Shown here: positions 1 to 12,420 of the stretch, in pieces
Numbering within the stretch: position 1 is the first letter of the stretch
Layout: each line of letters begins with the position of its first letter
Assembly: GCA_039881145.1 (NCBI GenBank)
Contig: JAYKKI010000038.1
Span: forward strand, 4,568,501 to 4,632,500
Direction of reading: 5' to 3'
Length of the DNA stretch: 64,000 nt
DNA from: Druceiella hillmani
Lineage: Eukaryota > Arthropoda > Insecta > Lepidoptera > Hepialidae
Program-made: the position numbers and the translations under genes
The notes under the pieces: generated by a model
The model's input: only the letters and a program-made list of their open reading frames with translations
Told to the model about the DNA's origin: nothing
The model's database searches: none

Positions 1-70
1 ATGCAAATCACTGTCATCAAGTAACAAATAATCATAGTAAAAAATTGATAAAGTTTCAAGAAAAAAATCT

Positions 71-316
71 TTGAACTTTGCAATATGGAATACGGACACT
101 TCTGAATCTGATCTTATCAACTTATGTCCCAAACATATAACCGCTTTCATCATGAGGGAATTGTATAAATACACAATAGACATAGCCTTAAACAAGTGTC
201 ACTTAGCAGAAGGTGAGGAGCTTTGCGGGAATTGTGAAGGATACACTTACTATTGGATTGGTGAACTACCAACGAGAGAGCAAGTAGACGTTTTGCTATT
301 AGATAAAATCCTGTGA
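71..316 (+). CDS. Unrecognised 81-codon reading frame
   Basis: An open frame starting ATGAATTTTG-like near the window edge and ending TGA. It has four cysteines, including a CGNC motif near residue 52. I do not recognise it. It may be an exon or part of a transposon gene whose 5' part lies outside the window; chance is possible. Confidence 0.2.
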   Translation: MNFAIWNTDTSESDLINLCPKHITAFIMRELYKYTIDIALNKCHLAEGEELCGNCEGYTYYWIGELPTREQVDVLLLDKIL

Positions 317-1132
317 GATCACTTGTAGGAAAATCTAAGAGTATCAATGGCAGGTTCACAACCTTCAGACTTCATACCAAGACCAATAAATACCTTCACG
401 TTACAAGTGTTGACTCTCCAACTATGACATACTGCAACAATTTCAAATTAGTTTTATTATGATCTTCGAAAGCTTCTGTAATGTATACTTTCTAGTGATA
501 AAATCATTCTCCTGTGTGAATTAAATTACCAAGTTGGCTCTAATCGTCATCTCTGGAAAGAGGTATTTGGTCAGCACGGATTTGGTAAATGTAACTCTAA
601 TGGTGAACTGCTACAATTTTTGTGGCTGGAATGAAACTTTCATATTACAAATAACTTCTATTTAACATGTTCAATGTGTTACAAGCTCTTTTTGACTCAT
701 ATTAGACGTGCAGGTGGTGTGACGTTAGAAAACAGGCTGTCTCTGTCTGGTGCGGCAATAATTTCACAGTAACTACTGCTAGTTAAAAAAAGACAGTTAT
801 ACTTTCATGTTTATAATTTCAAACCTTAATTGATTACACATTCAAAAATATGCAACACAAATTTGACTCACGCGCACTAGATAATAAAATTTGTTACTCA
901 GTGCAGAACAAGCCTAAAGTGTCATGTATCTCAAAGTCTTGTATAACACCGTGGAAATAGATCAGTACTTGTTAGTGCTGCGATCGATTCTGTTCTACGT
1001 ACAGTGCTCATGCGTCATGTCTCACGACGAAAAAATACACGCATCTAGATCGATGGTAATATTAGAAAAAGCACTTCAAAAAATGAAACAAACCGATGAC
1101 AGTAAATGAATAACTAAGAAATAGAGAAAATG
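317..1132. other. No gene recognised
   Basis: AT-rich sequence with only short frames. The stretch at about 1010-1110 reads MSHDEKIHASRSMVILEKAL and may be the start of the decayed coding region that follows. Confidence 0.4.
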
Positions 1133-1530
1133 CGGGACGCCTAGAAAATTGGAAAAATAAGATAAACAAACTGATGATCGAAGCTTTGTTATTGAAGGAC
1201 AGAAAAAAGTAGAACTACTTCATCGGTACAAATTTTAGAAACACCGTCTTCATGAACCTTACAATCATTACAACCATTTTTGCAACCTGAACAATTCACA
1301 AATTTCATCTCTATGTACAAATTATATAAGTCGGGACGCCTAGAAAATTGGAAAAATAAGATAAACAAACTGATGATCGAAGCTTTGTTATTGAAGGACA
1401 GAAAAAAGTAGAACTACTTCATCGGTACAAATTTTAGAAACACCGTCTTCAGGAACCTTACAATCATTACAACCATTTTTGCAACCTGAACAATTCACAA
1501 ATTTCATCTCTATGTACAAATTATATAAGT
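1133..1530. repeat. 199-bp tandem duplication
   Basis: Copy 1 (1133-1331) and copy 2 (1332-1530) are essentially identical; I see one T/G difference (catgaacc versus caggaacc). The unit begins cgggacgcctagaaaatt and ends attatataagt. Such identity means a recent duplication. Confidence 0.95.
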
Positions 1531-2337
1531 CAGCCCTTACAAGAGATAACTGAGCTACACTACAAATGTAACTACACTACAAATGCAGCCCGTCGAAATT
1601 TTACTAACCCCAACTTTACGTCACTACAGCAACCCGTACAAGATTTAACTGGTAAAGAAAACTCACCTACACTACAATTATTGCAACCCGTAGAACTTTT
1701 ACAAACCCCAACTTTATGTGGGAATCTAAAAGGCCAGCCCGAATTATACTTACAAAATTAGTCAGAAAACATAATTAAAAACAAAAACTTAACTACAGCA
1801 AACAGATGAGATGATGCAACATACACTAGCCCTTCAACTGGCAGCAGATATTCGATGCTTGAAAATATTTCAATTGCTGGAACTAGGAATGAACTAGGAT
1901 CTTTGAGCGATATTTCAGTAAACATCCTTATACAAACTTCGCTGAATGATGACGTGATATGTGATCTTTTATACATGCCAAAATCAAAAAAGCGATTATT
2001 TCCGGCACCGGTAACCCCTAAACTACAATGTCAAGTCTTTCAAAATACATTGATAAATACAAATAAAACAGCAACGATTGAATTTGACAATAGTTTTTTG
2101 CCAGTCAACTATTCTATGACGCAGCCTTACTGTAGCAAATCCTTAATATTAAATGAAAATACCATGAACGGCCAAAAATGCATTCGACAAAATTATAAAG
2201 CTCTTACTAGTTTGGAAATTACACCCACTACTTTATCTCCTACTGATAACAGCATAAGAGTAGTAACAGTGACTTGCCATATAATTCGGAAAGTAACATT
2301 ACAATCAGCGACGAATCACAGAACGAATCTTCTGTAG
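1531..2337 (+). pseudogene. Decayed coding-like region upstream of piggyBac
   Basis: A Q/P/L/T-rich frame from 1531 to a stop at 1759-1761 contains a short internal repeat (LQQPVQDL... and LLQPVELL...). It continues after stops as a 160-codon frame from 1855. I recognise no domain. The codon pattern looks more like real coding DNA than its surroundings, so I infer a broken host or transposon gene. It overlaps in another frame with the piggyBac N-terminal region at 2274. Confidence 0.35.
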
Positions 2338-3337
2338 ATGAAATCCCAAATGAGGCAGATGGAGAAACTCCTTTAAGTGGAGGTGGTGGTGAAGATTTGA
2401 TGTCAAACAATGAAGAGGAATGGATGGAGATTGTAACATCTAAACCAGATATTGAGGAATGTCAAGAAACAAATAAAATTTTAGTAACTCCAACCGCTAA
2501 TACTCCCATTGATATATACAAAATGTTTGTTACAGATGACGTTATAAACAAAATGGTAGCTGAAACAAACAAATATGCAGAAAAGTATATTGAAAAAACA
2601 CTGCTAAAGACCAAATCTAGAGCATAGAATTGGACGTCAACAAATTTTGAGGAGTTTAACTAAACTCATTATAATCAAGTTTCCCAAAAAAGTGCATGTT
2701 TTGGGAAAGCTTGATTACAATGGGTTAAGTCAAACTCCCAAGCATAAGCCATTATTGGTCACAAAAAAAAAGTTACTAGAATGATTTTATATGATCTCTA
2801 AAGACACACAGGGAAAACACAGATAAATTAAGTAAAATACGAGAAATTTTTACGGTGCTTTAGAATAACATTAAGCAAGTCTTAAGGCCAGGAAAATATT
2901 TAGTTATAGATGAGACAATGTTTCCATGGCGAGGAAGATTAGTATTCTGGCAGTACATTAAGAATAAATCCCATAAGTATGGTATTCAACTGTACAAAAT
3001 ATGTACACCCGAAGGCTACACTTATGCTATTATTGTATATACTGGCAAAGGTGTTACGGATAGCGACAAACTGCATGGCACAGAAATTGTGAAAAAATGT
3101 ATCAATGGTCTTGAACATGTTAGCAGACAATTATAACACGTGCATTAATTTAACTGAACATTTGCTAAAAAAGAGTATGATGCTTTATGGAACAATACAA
3201 GCAAATAGAAAAGGTCTACCTAAAAAAAATATAACTAGTAAATTAAAAAAGGGGCAGATTACTGGACAAATGAACAAACAAGGAGTAAAAATAATAAAAT
3301 GGTGTGATAACTGAGCTGTTTTAATGATAACTATATA

Positions 3338-4606
3338 CGAGGGGGCGTTTTTAATTTCGCAGAATGGAGGATAAGGAGTGAGAAAAAAATACAAAATTTT
3401 TTTTTTCAATATATTCACCTGCTACCCTAATACATTTTTCACATCTTTCAATTAGCTTATGTATACCTTCATAAAAAAATGTTAAGTCTTTGCCTGAAAA
3501 ATAAGCTGTAACTGCGTCCTTCACTTCTTCATCGCTTGAAAACTTCTTTCCACAAAGTTCTTTTTTAAGGTTTAGTTACAAATAATAAGGACTGTAGGGT
3601 GGGTGTTCCAAAATATCGAAGCCCACCTTGTGCAGGGTGGCCAGCGCAACACGGCTTGTGTGAACGGGCGCGTTGTCGTACAAAAGCAGGACACCTTTGG
3701 TAAATTTTCCTCTTTTTTCTTTGATTGCTTCTTTCAACCTGTCTAGATTTGACGCATAGTATTTTCCGGTTATGGAAAAACCTTTACCTTTATAATCCGT
3801 CAACAAGATCTCTTCTGAATCCCAAAAGACTGTCGCCATGATTTTTCCAGCAGACTGTGACACCTTAAACTTCTTGAGTGGTGTTGTGCCTTTTTTGTGC
3901 CACTGCATTGAGTCTTGTTTGGACTCAGGTTCATAATGATGAATCCAAGTTTCATCTCCAGTAACAATTCGACTCAATAGTTCATCCTTGTTTTCACTAC
4001 ACAGGTCCAAAAACACGCAAGAACACTCCATGCGGCGTTGTTTTTGAGGCAGTGTGAGCATTCTCGGCACCCATCTTGCGCTGACCTTTGTCATGTCAAG
4101 ATGATCATGGAGAATTTTAAAAATTGTTGTATCCTATACTCCAAGCATCTCTGCAAGCTGTTTCTTCTTTAGTCTGGCATCTTCCAATACTAATTTTCAA
4201 CCTTTTCAATAATTTCCAGAGTAGTCATTTCGATCAGCCAATCAGGGCGTGGGTCGTCTTCAAGTGAGTCTCTACCCTGTTTAAAGAGATTATGCCACTT
4301 GTAAACCATGGTTTCACCCGGACAAGAGTCCCCATAAACGGATGCCATCTCTTTCAGTATGGTTTGAACCGACTTTCATTGCTTGGTAAGGAACTTTATA
4401 ACGGCGCGGTGCTCGATTTTTTCCATAGTTCAGACTTTCTTCCAGATTGAGTTGTTTGTTCGACAATAGTCCAAAGACTAATGATCCGATTATGATAAAA
4501 CTTGGTATTTATACTAATAATGAGTTAGTTAACTAGTTATCATTCCTTTAATCACCTTTACTAATGGCCTACCTTTCCATTCCACGAACTTAAAAATGCT
4601 TCCTCG
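3338..4606 (-). mobile_element. mariner element nested in piggyBac
   Basis: The inverted ends are cgagggggcgtttttaattt at 3338 and, on the other strand, cgaggaagcatttttaagtt ending at 4606. TA dinucleotides flank both sides (3336-3337 and 4607-4608), the normal mariner target duplication. The split piggyBac frame resumes after the element, so this insertion is the younger one. Confidence 0.85.
3405..4425 (-). pseudogene. mariner transposase pseudogene
   Basis: The start reads MEKIEHRAVIKFLTKQ (complement of about 4425-4378), then a stop and frame changes. The main frame 4094-3576 contains VTGDETWIHHYEPESKQDSM, the DYKGKG segment and LLYDNAPVHTSRVA, the catalytic core of a DD34D mariner. The third catalytic Asp is lost: HPPYSPYYL stands where the family has HPPYSPDLAP, and a stop follows. 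The C-terminal part (YFSGKDLTFFYEGIHKLIER, about 3510-3450) is in another frame. Confidence 0.85.
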
Positions 4607-5161
4607 TACAAAAATCACGAAGATAAGGTTATCGATACTGGAAAAAGACGAAAAGCTACTGGTGAACCCATTCTAAAACCAACATGTGTAGCAATGTATA
4701 ATATCCCGAAAACCAGATTGTCACTATCTACACCCTTTTTCGAGATATTACACATTGGATGGTATAGTAACCAGACGGCATCATATTATTCTTCTTTGAA
4801 AAGAGGTTTGAAGTGGTACAGAAATTTAATAATGAGCATTCTTTTTGGTACATGTGTTGTAAATGCATGGATTGTATATAATACACTGCATAATAATAAT
4901 AAGGCGTGACTGCTAACTTCTACAGAATTAAATATTGATTCATTAAATAAAGTACACTAGAATATGGTGTTGATCCAGAGAAAAGAAAAGTTTTCAGAAA
5001 GGCCAGAAAAGAAAAATGTGCACAGTGTGTTACAAAGAGTTATGAAAAACAATGACTAGCCAAGAAACGGACAAAAAAGAGAGTTAACGCTAACCGTAAA
5101 ATGTGAACAAGTAATGTGCTTAGAATGTTCCAACATGTTCCACCAGAAACTATGAATATAG

Positions 5162-5204
5162 ATAAATTTATTTTATACATAACAAATATATAAAATAAAT
5201 TTAT
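5162..5204. repeat. 16-bp perfect inverted repeat
   Basis: ATAAATTTATTTTATA at 5162-5177 pairs with TATAAAATAAATTTAT at 5189-5204, with an 11-nt loop. It lies just past the piggyBac tail and could be a terminator-like or end structure of the element, or chance in AT-rich DNA. Confidence 0.5.
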
Positions 5205-6296
5205 CGATATTCTTTTATTTTCCGTCACTATGAAACCATTCATATCATTGGATAAGCCCTATCCCCATGATGCGATACAAGCCAATTTCGTCTAGTTAAT
5301 TAGATATCTTATAATTCATAAATCAAGGACAAAATTTAGTGGCAACTGTAAAAGTAGGTAACTATATTCACGAACTTGAAACTGTAATTAATGAAAATTT
5401 AATTCATGTATTCTTCAAATATATATAAGTTGATTTTTAAAAATCTAATTACAAGCAAATACTGTCTCGTACTGTATCAGGGAAAAATTTGTTACAAGTC
5501 TAAAATGATACATAAAGCACTGGATCTAAGTTCTATAAATTGAGTCTCGCAGCTAACGTGTTAATGACTGACAAATATAAATAATTCTTGATATAGCTAT
5601 GCTCTTATCACTCACATCTCACTGATTATGTTATTAACCGCAGAACTGCATCATACTGTATATACGTGTTTTGTTAACCTTGAGAAAATTTTTGAATATT
5701 AATCTTGTGTGATAGTTACACAATGGCATGGAAACTAGAGTGCAGCACAAAAATGATTTCATAGACTGAACTTTCAGTTACAAGCGGCATCAAACAAAGA
5801 TACATGATGGTTTCCACTTCCACAAATCACCAGATATTTAGAACAAAATATGGAAATGCTAGTGAACTTTGCTCTAATTTACAGAGCTATCAAAAATCAC
5901 CGTTGACATTTATATAAAAAGGAACAAAACCATCATCATTATTTTACACTTTAAAGATTGTATTCATAAATATACATTAAAGTTGCCCGTTCATATTGTT
6001 ATATATTCTGAATTTCAGCAAAATCAATCATGGTATAAAGTGTACCAATGGACACAGATTAAATTATAAAAATTAAAGAGGCATTGGCGTTGAGATTGAA
6101 TATGAAAAAAAAAGAATTTACATTTTATGTGCTGCGAATGAATACAAAACTTTATTCGTAGAATTACCTAGTGGAAGACTATCTCTTCAGTAAAAAATTC
6201 TCTTAAAAACTATAAAACTCAACACATCATTTCACAACATTCCACGACTTTATATTATTTGATAGTTATTTCATTCTTCTCACTAACTTGTATTTA
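5205..6296. other. No gene recognised
   Basis: AT-rich DNA with many stops in all frames; I see no domain or repeat. Confidence 0.5.
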
Positions 6297-6525
6297 ATTC
6301 ACAATTAAATGAAACTACATGATGAGTATTATTTCTACTTTCTTTAAGTTCTTCACCACGACCTAGGTTTCGTTGTATTACATCTTCAGGTGGGCTATTA
6401 GCAAATATGACCATATTAGCAAAGACCCCTGAAGATGTTGTAATACAATGAAACCTAGGTCGCGGTAAAGAACTTAAAGAAAGTAGAAATAATACTACAT
6501 CACGTAGTTTCATTTAATTGTGAAT
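6297..6525. mobile_element. 229-bp fold-back (MITE-like) element
   Basis: A long inverted repeat with arms of about 105 nt. The outer ends are attcacaattaaatgaaac and its complement ending at about 6525. The inner arms meet around the gcaaatatgaccatattagc loop. The arms match at most positions, so this is a strong hairpin, probably a fold-back or MITE element. Confidence 0.85.
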
Positions 6526-6942
6526 AATGAATTTCTACAAAATTAACGCCAAATATATTCTATTATATTTGATTATTGAAGAATGCGTATTTTGGCTTTC
6601 AGTCCTTTTTCACAAGTGGAAATAAATATGAATGATACGGTAGATTTTTCACTTTTCATGCAATTATGAACCCATATTTCGTACACGAGTTAACCAGTAT
6701 AAAATTGAAAAATATAGTTCCAAATTCTTATATGACAACTTTCTCTTTTATTCATCATTTAATTACAACTTAAAATCATTGTTTCCACAAATTTATATTT
6801 CGTCTTAAAGAGGATGCAAAATTGACTTTGAAAATGTTTCCACTGGTTCTACAAATATGACTTGCCCATTAACCAGCAATTGTATCCATATTAGATTAAC
6901 ACACGTTTTTTCATAAAAAACATTTTTCATTATTATTACTAC
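6526..6942. other. No gene recognised
   Basis: AT-rich, no recognisable coding or repeat structure. Confidence 0.5.
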
Positions 6943-7255
6943 GAGGTGCGAACAAAAAATATGTGAATAATTTTATAACAAAATAATTACTTTACAAATA
7001 AACTTGACTTAATTTCCTTCAAAGTAATCTCCTTGGCTAGAGATATACTTATCCCAATGGCGGTTCCATGATTGGAAGCATTTTTGGAAGAGCGTTCAGC
7101 TGCTCTTCCATGGTCCTTTCAATGTCGGGAATGGTGTCAAAACATTTTCCTTTCAGCACGGTTTTAATTTTTGCGAACAGCTAGATGTCGCATAGAGCTA
7201 AATCCGGAGAGTAAGGCGGAGGTGGAGAAATGGCTCTGACCTATTTCCAGTCGAT
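6943..7255 (-). mobile_element. Truncated mariner 3' end
   Basis: On the minus strand this reads SPPPPYSPDLALCD, then LFAKIKTVLKGKCFDTIPDI and ERTMEEQLNALPKML, the C-terminal part of a mariner transposase including the third catalytic Asp. It ends in a terminal sequence acgaggtgcgaacaaaaaat at 6951. The other end and the first two catalytic residues are absent. Confidence 0.75.
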
Positions 7256-10200
7256 TTAGAAAATTTGGCTTGTAGCTATATGTAGCATTTACATATACAT
7301 GAGAAAAAAAATCAGAAATTAGTCAAAGTTAAGTTAAACTCTTTGACTATATTAATAGTGCTGTTAATTATAGAAACATTATGTGAAATTTTTTTTATCA
7401 TTAAATACATTTAATATGGCTAATAATAATAATCTTTTTTTGAGGTCCTGTGTAGAACATTTTCATAGTCATATTGTATTGATTTGTTTAAAGAAAGTAT
7501 TCAAGAAGTGATAAAACTATGTTCTAGCTTTTTTAATTAATAACCTTCCCATATAGCGAAAGAAAATATGGACATATTTAATTCGGAGCTTTTGAAACTT
7601 ATAATATATTCTAGCAGAGCGAACATGTATATTATGTTATAACTAGATATTCTGTATAAGTTATTTATGACCAAAATCACATTGATCAGTCAATACACAT
7701 CTTTGCTTTCGTATTTATTGATATATTCATTTCCTGCATATTTTGACTTTTTGCGTGTTATTCTAGGTTCTTAAAATATAATTCCCATAAATTCAAGAAA
7801 TGGATAACTAAATTTCCACATTGATTTTTGTATATATTTGTCATTGAATTCTGTGGTAACATTGTATGTCCTCTAAATTAATAACATTGTGTGTCCTCAA
7901 AATGCCTTTGTTTAATTCTTGTGATATGATCAAATATCACTCGTTGAAGTCAAATTAAGAATTTGAAGTAGTTAGGAAATAATATTTTTAGTTATAAAGT
8001 AATAATAGCATGAAAGCAAATGCTAAATAGGTATAGCTTGATTGATGACTGTTCATGCTTTACTTCTTATACCTATGGATTATAGAAATAAGTTATAGGA
8101 CTGAGTACTATTTTTTCTACCGAGTAATATTTACATTTTGTCCATTGTCCAATATTTGTACCACTTTCAGATTTTGGGTGCAACAGACTAATGTTACTAA
8201 CTATAAAAATAATATTTCGTGGTGTTTAATCCAAAAACACATTTTGCAGCATGCTTCAATTTTATTTTCTCAAACTACATATTTATTGCACTATATGAAG
8301 TACAAAAGATACACATTTTTCTTCCTTTTTGTGCTACTTTGTTTTGTTAGTACTTTCATTATGTTCTCTAAATGCATCAGAACTAGAATGTGTTTCTCAT
8401 AAATCGAGAATTATAGAACCTGGAAGATAATTTTCCTCACCAGATTTTATCATATTGATACTTGTATGTAATTCAATCAATTTACAAAACGTCTTCTTGT
8501 TATAAATGTTTTGCAATTAACATTTTTATTTCACTTCAATAATATTCGTCTCTATGACTTTGATTTCCAGACAACTACTTGTATTTTAAGTTTTTTTCAC
8601 ACAAAAAACAAACATTTGAATCAGCAGATGTTGTTGCTGAGACTTAAGATGTTGTTGCTGGGCTATTCTTGGAAGGAAATTTATGCAGTTTTAAGGATGT
8701 TTTCAGTTTCGGCAATTGATAATGGTTGTCCGATCACCACAAAATCATTGTCAATTTTAAAACACCACTGTTAATTTGATAAGCCAGATGGCTGCAATAT
8801 TTTCTTGTCTTTATTCACAGAAGTTGTTATCATATCGCATCATATGAAAAGAAAAATAAAATAAAAGCAATAAGCAACTTACAATAAATATAACCGCATG
8901 TATAAGACATTTGGACCATATTTGCTGATACATCAAGTACACGTCTTCTATATAGAAAATTCTAATTCTCTATAGAGTCAAGAAGTTCACTGAGATTTTT
9001 TAGGTGTATATATATATTAGCATAACACACATAAATTTATGTAGAAATTTTAAGGCATAGTTTATAAATCCTTATAATAAATGAGATGACATTTTTAACT
9101 ATACATATGATTGTGGACACAATTGTATTTACACATATTCTTTATTCCATTATGGAATATAATTTGTTCAGTAGTATCATTTTACTATTCCTGCCATAGT
9201 ATAAAATTAATATTGTAGTTTAGTCTGTACTTTGGAGATTAAATTTTTTAAGACATTTGAATTGCTTTTCTAAATCAATTATGATAAATCATTTTTTCTC
9301 TTCTTGCTCGAGTTATTAGTAGAAAAAGTATGTCAATGGGCAAAAATATTAAAAACATAATAAAATACATATTTAACATTAATATTCATTTTATTATGTT
9401 TTATTTGAAAAAATGTTTTATAATGAGTCTGCTGTGAAATACCTAGTTATAGCTATTATTCCTAATTCTGACTAAGAATGGAATTGAAATTAAACAGGGT
9501 ACTCAGTCTAGGTAGACAACATAATCCTATAATATTAACATTTTAAACAATAAGAAAAACAAGAATTTCTTTACCCATTGAATTCATTAGACCTTGCTCC
9601 TTACAGTTCAAACCGGTTTGTAGAAGCACAACTTTAATCAAGTAGGTTTGTAACGAAGTTTTTAATGATATTGTGTATCAATGCGCTTAGTTGCATCGCC
9701 GTGCAACTTTACTCGAACGCCATCCCCAATAAAATTTTCATTTACTATCACAGTATAAGGATGAGGCGACTTACAGTGAGTGGTTTTTCCCACCACCATT
9801 TGTAAAGGACTTTTGGAAATGAGAAACCACAAATTACTTTTTTAATTAATAAAGGTAACATTATATATACTAAAATTCTCTCGATATAATATTTTGTTTT
9901 CCATATATAAGTGTCTTATTATATTGTAATAATTTATAATATAATTATTATTGACCATGAGATGTCATAAATTAAAAAACTAAGACAGAATAAATTAATT
10001 TTATTGACAGAATAACTATCAACCAAATGAAGCTGGAGTGAATAGTTATTTAATAATAAATACATTCACACTTCACACAAATCATCTCACATGCAAGAAT
10101 GTTTATAGTATTCTAAATTAATTAAAAGTAGTGAAAAAATAAACATCTCCGTGGGTAATCAAAGAAATAATATTTACTCAGTTAAAACACACTTGAAGCT

Positions 10201-10890
10201 TAAAATTTATATTTGTTGTTTAGGAAAAATTTACACAAGTGTCCATATCATTATTAAGTATGTAAATGGAGATTAAATTTTTTGTATAGTTACAATATAA
10301 AATAAAATATTCAAGTTATTTAGTAACAAGTTTATAAATTGTACTTTTGCTGAATTATAGCTTCACTAATTTAAATGATTAATTTGCCTTTTTTGAAAAT
10401 CCTAGAAGTGCTTTTTGATTACTTAGATATTAAACATTTTAGTTTTTACATATGTTATCACATAAATCTCAATAGATCAACATTAACTTGTTCTGGTATT
10501 ATTATCACTCTGCTAAGCACACCTCGAGCCCTTTGGTTTGTCTTACCCTCTCCAATCTTCGTACGTTCCTCTCCAGTCTAATAACTTCCCTATATATGTA
10601 AGGTTAGTCAGTGAAATTCATTCTTCATGTCTGGTTGGCAGCCGAAAGACATAATAGGCTCATTGCAACCAATTACTTTACCCTTTAACAAGTAAGTTTT
10701 CTTAGTATTTTTAATACTGTATCACACTTTTAAGTTAATAATTTAATATCATTAAATAATTTATGTTATTATTTATTATCTATAAAATGGAGTCCATTTT
10801 TGGGCTCTGACTTTTTAGGCACATTTCACCCAATCATGTATGAATTATAAAATATAAAACTCTCAAGAACTAGCATACATTCATTATTTA
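7256..10890. other. Gene-free AT-rich stretch
   Basis: Frames of up to 115 codons occur (for example 8055-8402) but are low-complexity, Phe/Tyr/Ile-rich and typical of chance in AT-rich DNA. A perfect 14-bp inverted repeat (AAACATAATAAAAT) lies at 9353-9401. No other feature seen. Confidence 0.5.
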
Positions 10891-12420
10891 CTGGAGGCAT
10901 CTGATGAAGAATGGAGAGGTGGAGCCAACAAGTGGTATAAGACTCTTCGGCAGACAAGGGTTAGAAGATAATCTCATAACGTTATTACTCACTTACCTAG
11001 AGTTATTGAAGAATAATCCATCATAGAAGTGTAATTAAAAATAAATAATGTAGGAGGAAAGTTGGCAAAAACTTCTATCAAATATTGGAATTGCTTGTTT
11101 TCTGAAATATTTTGTAAAGTATACCAATCTGTATATAAATAAATCAAAGGAACATTTTCCAGAGGAAAGAATGCAAAAAATACAGACTTGGTTGAAATAT
11201 GGATATGGGATTCATGGGATTACTCTACTTGGCTAGTGTTTACAAGGCAAATAGAATGGTGACAATGACATTGCAAAGTTCAGCCTTGTTATGAACATCA
11301 AGAAGTTTAAATTTCTTTTTCGATGCCTCCATGTTGATCATCGTGAAACAATATGCCCCAGAAAAGAATTAGATCAACTAGCCCCAATACGGGATGTGTT
11401 CACAAAATTTGTACACAACTGTAAAAGAGTTACTGTGTTGGAAAAAACTTCACAATCAATTAAATATTGCCTGCTTTCCATGGCAAATGTCCTTTTAGGC
11501 AATAGGTCCAAATCAAGTAAATATAGTATAAAGATTTTCTCTCTTGTAGATGCCACAACGTTCTATTCCTTCAACCTGGAAATTTACACTAGAAAGCAAA
11601 ACGAAGGACCTTCCTATATAAGTAATAAGGATCTTGATGTATTGAAAAAGTTGGTGGAGCCATTGTTTGTTACGGGAAGAAACATAATAGCCAACAATTG
11701 GTTCACACATGTAAGTCTTTCGAATGAACTGAACCAGAAAAAACTATTTTACGTCGGCCTAATCAGAAATAACTAAAGAGAGCTATTAAATCGTTTTATA
11801 GCTATCAGAAGCCGAGCACAACACTCCAGTACTTTGGACTTCAGTAGTGATAGTAACACTATGGTATCTTACATTCCAAGAAAAAACAAAAAATTCTCCT
11901 TGTGTCATCATTACATGAAGACCAAGCAATCATTTCTGCTGAAGAACAACAGAAACCAGAAATAGTGACTTTCTATAATTCAATCAAGTTAGGAGTAGAT
12001 ATTCCAGATAAAATGTATGCTTAATACAATGTCTCGGAATGTAAAACGGTGACTCATGGTAATCTTTTTTGCAATATTAAACAAATTGCCAGATTACACA
12101 TGATGGGTAACAGGCTTGAGGTTCTAAAAAGTAGATTGTTCATAAATAATTCTCCAATGAACTTGTGTTTGATCAATTTGCTCAGTCAAGTCTAAAGAGT
12201 ATTGGGATATCAATACACCTCCAACAAAAATTGAAGAGATTTGCTTCCACCCACGAAAAACAAAATGAAAATGAGGATAATCCCCAGATACCTGTGAAAA
12301 GACGCAGGCGTGAAATGTGTAGATTGGATTCTCAAGAATCACTCTGCTCCCTATCTCTCACATACTGTTTTCATGTGTCCTCTGTGCCTTAAGAGAGAAA
12401 TAAAAGAATATACAACTTCT
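10890..12420 (+). pseudogene. Second piggyBac-like transposase pseudogene
   Basis: The best frame (11291-11776, 161 codons) reads KFKFLFRCLHVDHRET, then DQLAPIRDVFTKFVHNCK, YSIKIFSLVDATTFYSFNLE and NIIANNWFTHVSLSNEL, which is the piggyBac core with the NNWF segment equivalent to the family's DNWF. Upstream (about 10890-11280) are frameshifted N-terminal pieces such as ATSDEEWRGGANKWY. Downstream to about 12400 are broken C-terminal pieces (SIIQSS, CVLCALREK). It is a different subfamily from the first copy, judged by the core motifs. Confidence 0.8.

Larger units (their letters stand above)
2274..5165 (+). pseudogene. piggyBac-like transposase pseudogene, interrupted by a mariner
   Basis: The N-terminal part (2274-2627) is an acidic leader (SESNITISDESQNESSVDE) followed by the typical 'PIDIYKMFVTDDVINKMVAE' segment. 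After a deletion, 2918-3310 gives the core: MFPWRGRLVFWQYIKNKSHKYG, then GYTYAIIVYTGKG and ADNYNTCINLTEHLL, then KNRKGLPKK-like and KWCDN. The mariner interrupts here. Past it, 4611-4905 continues DTGKRRKATGEPILKPT, ASYYSSLKRGLKWYRN and FGTCVVNAWIVYN. A frameshifted Cys-rich tail (CAQC) with FQHVPPETMN follows to about 5155. Known: piggyBac transposases are DDD/RNase-H enzymes that target TTAA. Frameshifts, a deletion and the insertion make it dead. Confidence 0.85.

Noticed and set aside
6283..6513. 76-codon frame on the minus strand
   Set aside because: Lies inside the fold-back element; explained by its inverted arms.
8055..8402. 115-codon Phe/Tyr-rich frame
   Set aside because: Low-complexity composition expected by chance in AT-rich DNA; no motif, no splice context.
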